Source of the DNA: Phoronis ovalis
Lineage: Eukaryota; Phoronida; Phoronidae
DNA: 14,903 bases
Direction of reading: 5' to 3'
Assembly: GCA_028565635.1 (NCBI GenBank)
Contig: JAOXYB010030089.1
Span: 1-14,903 of the forward strand
Shown one piece after another: positions 8,433-14,903 of the stretch. The notes under the pieces are model-generated. The model had not been told where the DNA came from. It made no database searches and was given only the letters and a program-made list of their open reading frames with translations. The translations under genes were made by a program, and so were the position numbers. The stretch's first letter is position 1, and each line of letters begins with the position of its first letter.

Positions 8433-9135
8433 ATGGATACGGATGGAATTCTAAAAATGTGTAGTCTTTCACGGACGCTTGTCAGACAAACAACAAGAAG
8501 ATGGGTGTCCTATTTTAAATTCTGTTTAATACTATCTCTTGTGACTCTTGCTCAAAATTCGCAGGATACTAAAAAAATGCAAAATAATCCGGACGATGTG
8601 AGAATAAAGCTAAAAGACGAGACAAAGGTTAGTGCTGCAGAATCCGAAGAGGATTTAAAAAAAGCTTACGAAAATGATGTTGTAGCAAAATTTTTAAGTT
8701 TAGTAGAAAAATATGAACAAAATAAAGATAATTGTACAGCTGGAACCCAGCATACTCTGGGAGACGGAGTTGTGCAAGGAGGCATTAAGCGTTTTGAACA
8801 GCAAGCCTTAATAACAGTTAACAGGGCAAATCTTTTAACTAGAATATGGACAGGAGCAGGTTCTAAAGTTACGAGATCAGAATATTTATTTTTTTCTCAA
8901 GTTAGAAATATAGTTGAAGGGGATCCCGATATATTTGCGGCCGGTAACTGCTATGATCATAAACAGTTTAAAACGTATTATCTATTTTGCCCTTACGCAT
9001 ACCGACTGCCGAATGGTCAAATTATGGTCAAGGATTTGTCAGTGGAGTACAAGTATCTTGGAAATGATTCGGAGTGGTTTTATCAGGCTAGACAAAATGC
9101 TATTAGAAAGATTGAAACGGCCAATCTTACTTTAG
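8433..9135 (+). CDS. GPR158/GPR179-like receptor, first coding exon (signal segment and Cache domain)
   Basis: First coding exon of a family C orphan GPCR of the GPR158/GPR179 type. It encodes residues 1-234 and the first base of codon 235. Residues 29-40 form a hydrophobic segment (KFCLILSLVTLA) after a basic, Arg-rich stretch, fitting a signal peptide cleaved near A40. Residues 75-234 look like the N-terminal part of the extracellular Cache domain. There is a helix around RANLLTRIW (131-139), then EYLFFSQVRNIVEGDPDI (150-167), whose aromatic-x-x-x-(V)-R-x-(I/L)-(V/L)-E-G-(D/E)-P pattern recalls vertebrate relatives, and finally SEWF (213-216). Sequons are N100, N211 and N231; cysteines are C101, C173 and C186. 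Start choice is uncertain: Met1 has T at -3 and G at +4, while Met9 (8457) has A at -3 and gives a shorter signal n-region. Vertebrate GPR158 responds to glycine through this domain; the ligand here is unknown. The assignment is by remembered family pattern, strengthened by exon 2. Confidence 0.8.
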
Positions 9136-9141
9136 GTAAGG
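9134..9141 (+). other. 5' splice donor of coding exon 1 (phase 1)
   Basis: AG/GTAAGG, with the intron starting at 9136. The cut falls after the first base of codon 235 (phase 1). Reading on without splicing adds 33 AT-rich, Phe/Lys-rich codons before a stop at 9234-9236, where the family resemblance ends abruptly, which supports this boundary. Confidence 0.85.
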
Positions 9142-11093
9142 CTTTTAAATCTTTTTTTGAAAATTTCATTGCAAAATCAGAATTCTTCAGAACACTGCGC
9201 ATTCATACAAAAATACTTTTTCTCGCTTATATATAAAAGATAAAAACTCAAACTACATTGAATTACTTTTTACTCTTCTGACGTTTGTTTAAACCGGCAG
9301 CTTGTAGTTCTGTTTATTCTTTTTAGCGAATAAGCATAAAATAAACGCACCTTGTCAGGTACAATATTTATTCTACTGTTATGCACTAACATAGCTTTAT
9401 ATGTGTAAAAATCGATGAATGTTTTCGTTTAAGTTTAACTTTCTCAAATAATTAGTAATACATATTTTGAAGCAAACTAGATTATGAGACATCAGATATC
9501 AATCCTTTTTGCTATGTGCAATTATTCAAATTGTAACTAGGATTTTGTTGAAGAGCTATGACCATGCGACTGTCACCGTTCAGTTTGTAATTCGTAAGTA
9601 TAGCTGGCAGAAGTTCTATGCGGATCAAGTAGTTCTGTCTGTGAGAAGCTACGTGTTTATTAGCATACTGGAGTACTCACTCAACGCTGAACTAAGCAAT
9701 ATTATTGCTATTTTGGTAGAACGTTGCACTAATAATTCGCTGTTGCTAGTAGCCCATCCAAAAAAGTTCTAAAAATTGAACATTTGAATTCTTGGCATTG
9801 CTCGTCCTGGGAATTAGTACAAAACTTGCAATAAATTGCGATTTTTTTTCCCTTTAAAAATGTTAAATATATCGGGTATTTAATGCTTGACATTGTTTGT
9901 CTTTCGAAAAACTTTTTTTATCCGAAATGTAACTAGTTATTACCAAGTGTCTGTAAAATTCTAAGAGGAAAGGTGAAACTTCGGTTAATAAAACGCAGTA
10001 CGTAAAAGATGCACATTCTCTTTCCCTTACCAAGACCTTGTTCAAAGAGATTTCACGAAGGTCAGAACTCTTGGAAGCGCTTAGCGCATGGGCACCGTAT
10101 TAAAGGGATGGTAACATAATTAAAAACTGTAAACCCGTATTTACGTAAATTTCAAAATTAATCAGCGTGATATGCAGCATAAAATTTCACCGGTGGGGTA
10201 ACTTAATTGCTTTAAAACTTGTGGCCAGGAATATATCAGATGCCGCTGTTTGTTTTTCTAGACAGAATACTGTACAGGAATAACGAAATCTATTTTGCTT
10301 GGAAATTGTTAATAAGCCACGTAAAACATTTGTCGAGCTCGGAAATTGCTAATGAATAACTACAATTTAATTAAACAGTATTCTTTTTTTTTCTAATTAT
10401 CAATACCTGCATATTCCGGTGTTATTGCAGATTTCTAATTAACCCCTTTTTATATGAAGAATTCAATGTAGGTAATAGGCCATTTAACGTAAATACCTGT
10501 AATGCAAAAAAAGAAAGGAAAACAAATAAAAGTACAAGAAGTGCTTTAGAGTACTATAATGATACACCGCAAGGTTAGGAGCATACAAATAGATGAAGCT
10601 TCCCCCGAGCTGTTAATGAGAGACTCCAGATACATGTTTCCAATGCTGGCACCTGTGCGGGCAATGTTACAAATTCAACATTTCGTTTAATTGGCTTATT
10701 GAACTTACGACTACTTGTTTAAAAATATGCAACGGCCAAGATATATTTAACTCGTCTTTATCAATCTTTCATGCCAGACACATGTTTAGTCTGACAGTTC
10801 CCCTTCCCTACTATGACCATCAACTGATGTGGGAAGAATGCTTTGTAATACATTGCGTAAAAAAGTAATCGGATATCAGAAACATTAGTGTGTTTAATTA
10901 TGAACACATTCTTTCATACTAAACAGATAAACCTTTTTACTAGTATTGAACACAGATGTTTTTCCACTAAGTTTTAATTAGTATAATTTAAAGGATAACG
11001 GTGACTATTAAACTATATTACCGGTAGTACTCAGACTGATATATGGATTCGGATATGCCTTTGTACTGTTATGGCTGAGAATATACACCACGC

Positions 11094-11111
11094 CCTAGGT
11101 GCTCACCTAGG
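11094..11111. repeat. Intronic palindrome with 8-bp arms
   Basis: CCTAGGTG (11094-11101) and CACCTAGG (11104-11111) are exact reverse complements separated by CT. Each half contains the self-complementary CCTAGG. Its role is unknown. Confidence 0.8.
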
Positions 11112-11174
11112 TGTTACTTTATATAATCGATAACTAATCCCCAGGAACCCGTGACTCACAGAAGCGTTGGTCTG

Positions 11175-11222
11175 GATGATTTGAAAAAAATCATCTTCCC
11201 TGAGTCTGAATGCTGAGTCTGA
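11175..11222. repeat. Small hairpin next to a 9-bp direct repeat
   Basis: GATGATTT (11175-11182) pairs with AAATCATC (11188-11195) across a five-base loop. Six bases later TGAGTCTGA occurs twice (11201-11209 and 11214-11222), separated by ATGC. TGAGTC resembles an AP-1-type half site, but such short motifs are common by chance. Confidence 0.6.
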
Positions 11223-12676
11223 CCCGTGTGAGTTCCATGGGAGACTTCGGAAATGCTAATGCACAGCCACTTGTGTATACTTTCAGCCGTTTCAGGGATA
11301 TGCTTCTTATGATTTAGTATTGGTTTAAACACTGGATTATGAAAAAGAAATAACTTTAAACTACCAATGTTATAAATGCCAAAACCGTGATTTGTTCGAA
11401 TACGAACCGCCAAGGAATTATGTTGTTGTTGTATATATATAAATTATAATATATTATCACGGAGACTGAAATATTTCCAACTAAAAATCAGTGCTTTCAG
11501 CATAAATCAAATACTTTTTGATTCCTGTTTATTGAAAGCAAATCTCGATAGCTAATGAAGCGAATTGATTTCTTGTGTGAAATTATAATTAAAATAACCT
11601 TTTACCTATTGAGGTAGAATTGTCTTTCTCTGCCACCTTTTATCGATCCATTTGTTTCAGTGGCATATCGGAAAAAGCCCAGGGGAAGCAAAATATAGGT
11701 GACAATGTTATCCATATAATTCATATAAATTTGCTCATTTCAAATCAAGATAAATTAATTTATCAAATTTCCCTTACGGGGTTTAAATTATTTTATTCAA
11801 TAAAGCCATTATATGGTGTATTGAACTCCTATACGAGTTTGTTGTTTCATAGTGGCTGAAGGCGAAAAGTAAGTCATAGTACATGTGTATATAACTATAC
11901 ATATATGAAGGAAAAGTTAAAGCTTTTAAAGGTAAAGGAAATTAATAGACGTAATTGTGGAAATAGTTAGAAAATTGTTTTATTGGAAATACCAGTGGCA
12001 TTGTCTATAGCATTTGTTTAATTTATAATAACATTAATCAATTTTGCATATTTTCCTTAAAATACGAGGCTAACATATATTTATATGATAAATTAAACGC
12101 ATTGAAGGTATATTTGTATTATCTTTGTTATAGATGTGAATTCAGGCCTATAACAGAATTAAAATTGCATTCAACAAATCAGAATACAAATAATTGTGTA
12201 CAATATATACTTATCCTGAAGAATAACAGAGAATATATTAAGCAACGTGAAAGGCATTGATTAAACCCTTTTAGGAAAGTATTCCTCAGAAACTGCGAAA
12301 CTGCGCTGCGTACTTTCAGTTTACGGCATAAAAATTAAATTTTATGTATCAACTTTATCTTTTTTATTTAATTTACACATTTTTATTCAAAGTGACATTA
12401 GCACAAATATAAAAAACTTTTTTTTCTGTCTTTCCTAAATCTTTAAAAAAAATTGTTTCAAACCAGGCATTTTTTATAACAGTTGTCAATGACCAGACGC
12501 TAATGTCAAGCTTTTCAGTTATATATTAAATGCTTAATTTGTAGATTAAGTACAAATTAACATCTTTTAATCAAATGGCAATAACTATGTTATTTATTAC
12601 ACTTTGAGATATTATCTAATACTTGTGGAATCTAATTCCCATTCATATGTTCAAAATATCATTCATCATATTTCTT

Positions 12677-12697
12677 AATCATATATGATATATGATT
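12677..12697. repeat. AT-rich palindrome, 10-bp arms
   Basis: AATCATATAT (12677-12686) and ATATATGATT (12688-12697) are exact reverse complements around a single G. In such AT-rich sequence this may be chance. Confidence 0.6.
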
Positions 12698-13880
12698 GAT
12701 ATAAAAGAAATTACAAAATATGTCTTCTTATAATGACATTGGTTTCTTGTTAAGAACAAAGATTTAGGAATTTAGGGCCAATAGTTAGAACTGTCTGTCA
12801 CATCTTTTATTCATGCAAAGTCATTTTTAATTGAACTGCACCGTCATTAATTAAACTTTCTGTCAGTTTTATGCGGTTATACATATAATTGACAATGCAT
12901 AAAATGCTACCGGTTCACTAAATAGACTCACTCTGCAGTCCTGTGGGATAACATACTCAGTCATGCTAAAAGAGGCTTTTCTATTTCAAGGCATATAAGG
13001 GTTTATGTGCATATTTTGTGTATTTTAACCAGTAAATATAATGCATCCCTGTATTTTTTTGAAGAACACCAAAATCTTAACCCGAATTCCCTGATTATCA
13101 TGGTCATTATTTATATTGTTTTAAAGGGCCCTTTTTTATTGACAATCACACAAGCTGCAAAGCGGTTAAATTAGATTTGCTATTGTAACAGTTTAATATA
13201 CAGTAATACAAGTCGTATGATTCCACACAAAAAATGTATTCCGAAATTAAAAGTTATATTTTCATGTTTACAATGTATAATGTAGTCAGTTTATTAACGA
13301 CGCAATTCTACAGGTCAATAATATTCTATCTTTATTTAGTACATACATATCTGTATTTGTTTAAACATCTTCTTCAGTTTGTTTAAGAATTTAATTTTAG
13401 TATCTAACGGAAATTCATTAACAATCAAACGTGTCATCGCATTAAAGATATACATGCATTGTTTCATTTTGTATAAACCGGAAACGGAAACAGAAATATT
13501 GTGAACCAAACACTTTCCAAACTTACACTTTATTGGAAAGCAATGACATCCTAAGTAATAAAAAAGTAGCTAATTAACCAGTGCTATCGACCTGATGAAT
13601 TACATGCATTATGTTCAGTTACCCGTTTATTATTAATTCATGTCTAGCCCTTAGTAAGATCAACATTACTTAGATAATAAAAATATTAAAACAGGTTGTA
13701 AAAAAAGTACTAGTAATTGTTAGTCCTTATAATGATGCAAGGAATATGAAATATTATTTAATAAATGCCTCATAAATTTTATGCAGTATTTGACAAAAAA
13801 AGTATCCCATGTAACAAGCATTGAAATATGAGCCTTTTCATGTAACTGTTACTTATAATTTATAATAGCCCACGGGAAAG

Positions 13881-13910
13881 TTCTATACAGTTAAAAACTA
13901 TTTTCTAGGC
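13881..13910 (+). other. 3' splice acceptor of coding exon 2, with an in-frame alternative 18 nt upstream
   Basis: The preferred acceptor is TTTTCTAG ending at 13908; its short pyrimidine run adjoins the AG, and joining to the exon 1 donor gives codon GGC (Gly235) in frame. A second AG ends at 13890 (TTCTATACAG). Using it would insert exactly six codons and stay open (V-K-N-Y-F-L before G-Q-E). Sequence alone cannot exclude either. Confidence 0.7.
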
Positions 13911-14095
13911 CAAGAAATGATGCGCTTCAACGGCACAGCCCATGACTCGCCAGTTTATGATGCAATTTTAGCGGTTACGTACGAAGACGGACATTGGAGT
14001 CGCCCATATTTCGACTGTGGTGGCGGTAACATATGGATGATGACATACACCGTGCCTTTCTTTGGCTATGATCGTAACGGGTCGTACATTTTTAA
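13909..14095 (+). CDS. GPR158/GPR179-like receptor, second coding exon (Cache domain, WxxPYxDC segment)
   Basis: A 187-nt exon that continues codon 235 as Gly and encodes residues 236-296 plus two bases of codon 297. The key segment is HWSRPYFDCGGGNIWMMTY (263-281), with W264, P267, Y268, D270 and C271. GPR158/GPR179 proteins have a W-S-x-P-Y-x-(D/E)-C motif, followed by a stretch leading to a 'YG...' turn and a terminal strand; here F286-G287-Y288 and Y294-I295-F296 fit that path. C271 is the likely disulfide partner of C101 in exon 1. Sequons are N242 (NGT) and N291 (NGS). The exon begins and ends exactly at splice consensus sites and keeps the frame, so it is very unlikely to be a pseudogene fragment. 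The next exon should start with one base completing codon 297 and continue the final Cache strand; it is not visible here. Confidence 0.82.
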
Positions 14096-14101
14096 GTAAG
14101 T
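14094..14101 (+). other. 5' splice donor of coding exon 2 (phase 2)
   Basis: AA/GTAAGT, a perfect donor with the intron starting at 14096. Two bases of codon 297 (AA, so Lys or Asn) stay in the exon. Without splicing, translation stops at once at TAA 14097-14099, as expected for an internal exon. Confidence 0.88.
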
Positions 14102-14903
14102 GATGGTTGACGATGTTACATCCCGGTGTTGCAGATAATGTTAGCCACATAAAACAATAACAACAACAATGCAACTAGTTATTTTTTCCAATATTTTCGT
14201 GATTTTTCATGTTTTTCTCATATTCTATATAATTTAACACAAACTTGTATATGGACAAAATTTCATTTTTGCTAAGCGTTTTAAATCACCCAAAACAGTG
14301 TTACTTTTATGTGTAATATTTATTCAGAGCCGACCATAATGAAAGTGCCCGATGGACACGTTTGTTTGGGTATATGAAGTTTTACATTGAATAATTTATG
14401 CGGGGCTCAATAGCATATTTTCTTGCTAGTCCAATTCCGTAATCTGACTTACTGTTAACCGATTAGTTATTTTTTGTTTGTGTGGGAAGTGGCAATTGTG
14501 TAGAGCTCTGTTGCAAACTTGTGTAAAAACCAATGAAAGCTTTTAACTCACTTATAAAACTGTCTCAAGTAATGCTCTCAGCAAACATTACAATTTTCAT
14601 ATGAATGGAACAACTGTATCTCGATTTTCCAAATTCGATTAGTTCCGCTGTCATAGAAAGTATTGTTTTATTTTTCTCATATATTGGTTTTCAACATCCA
14701 TTTACTACGTGAAGTACGTGAAGTATATGTTAAAAGTGCTGAAGTTAATGTTAAACTGTTTAACAACAATACAATAATGTAAATATTGAGAACCGTACAA
14801 AAAAATGTGTTTCAATCATCACGTGAATAACTAGAATCGCCTTTTAGCAAAGGCCAGGTTGCACAAAGAAATAGTTGGATATCCAGACCTATTAGAATTA
14901 TCC
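14096..14903 (+). other. Start of the next receptor intron, no further exon seen
   Basis: AT-rich intronic sequence. A small (AAC)-type tract lies at about 14154-14168 and a tandem 9-mer TACGTGAAG twice at 14706-14723. No segment encodes the expected continuation of the Cache domain or its Cys-rich linker, so the gene continues past the right edge. Confidence 0.6.

Larger units (their letters stand above)
9136..13908 (+). other. Intron between receptor coding exons, 4773 bp
   Basis: GT-AG phase-1 intron. It is AT-rich throughout, and no intact mobile element, RNA gene or nested gene was found on either strand. Frames at 9509-9772, 9863-10045 (minus), 11156-11413 (minus) and 11620-11859 are not protein-like beyond chance. 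Small structures inside are listed separately (11094-11111, 11175-11222, 12677-12697). The 3' half (about 11900-13900) is especially rich in A/T runs. Confidence 0.75.

Noticed and set aside
8914-9135. 73-codon frame overlapping coding exon 1.
   Set aside because: It is an out-of-frame shadow of the receptor exon.
9509-9772. 87-codon plus-strand frame in the intron.
   Set aside because: Its hydrophobic, AT-driven composition and lack of splice or family evidence fit chance.
11156-11413. 85-codon minus-strand frame in the receptor intron.
   Set aside because: The peptide looks mixed and protein-like at a glance but has no recognisable domain, and nothing else marks a nested gene.
13968-14174. 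68-codon minus-strand frame over coding exon 2.
   Set aside because: It is the antisense shadow of the exon and has no independent support.
14329-14391. Candidate third coding exon after the acceptor-like TTTATTCAG ending at 14328; in phase 2 it reads through FGYMKFYI before a stop.
   Set aside because: It resembles the expected Cache strand only loosely, ends in a stop without a good donor, and would terminate the receptor before its membrane domain.
1-14903. tRNA, rRNA, CRISPR or bacterial-type operon structures.
   Set aside because: No paired A/B boxes with a cloverleaf, no regular spacer array and no ribosome-binding-site/ORF pattern were seen; the sequence is of animal nuclear type.

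Overview
This window looks like nuclear DNA from an invertebrate animal. It is AT-rich and mostly non-coding, with no operons, ribosome-binding sites or long bacterial-type ORFs. The only convincing gene is split by a multi-kilobase intron with canonical GT/AG boundaries. The style of the degenerate repeats suggests a marine lophotrochozoan such as a mollusc or brachiopod, but that is inference and I cannot name a species.

The gene is the 5' part of a family C orphan GPCR of the GPR158/GPR179 type, on the + strand. The first coding exon (8433-9135) encodes a hydrophobic N-terminal signal segment and most of an extracellular Cache-like domain. It ends at a strong phase-1 donor. The second coding exon (13909-14095) restores the frame exactly and carries the family's W-x-x-P-Y-x-(D/E)-C segment. 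It ends at a perfect GTAAGT donor in phase 2. The rest of the receptor (end of the Cache domain, Cys-rich linker, seven-helix domain, cytoplasmic tail) must lie beyond the right edge. A strong acceptor at 8139 suggests that the first coding exon also holds about 290 nt of 5' leader with short upstream ORFs, so a non-coding first exon may lie further left.

Layout: 1-800, non-coding with an A-rich purine tract. 800-1160, G/C-rich repeat-like relic and a perfect-arm palindrome. 1843-2167, a 309-bp element with imperfect terminal inverted repeats (TIRs) and a probable 8-bp target-site duplication (TSD). 3008-3064, isolated GC-rich patch ending in a donor-like site. 3344-3484, two-copy tandem duplication. 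4207-4719, a 497-bp element related to the first, with a probable 8-bp TSD and an internal minisatellite. 4966-5300, large hairpin followed by a moderately GC-rich unexplained block. 5301-8139, AT-rich sequence without supported features. 8140-9135, leader and coding exon 1. 9136-13908, 4.8-kb intron. 13909-14095, coding exon 2. 14096-14903, start of the next intron.

I found no tRNA, rRNA, CRISPR array, intact transposase or reverse transcriptase. The points most worth following are the receptor's putative ligand pocket and extra cysteine pair, two in-frame alternative acceptors, and the pair of related non-autonomous elements.
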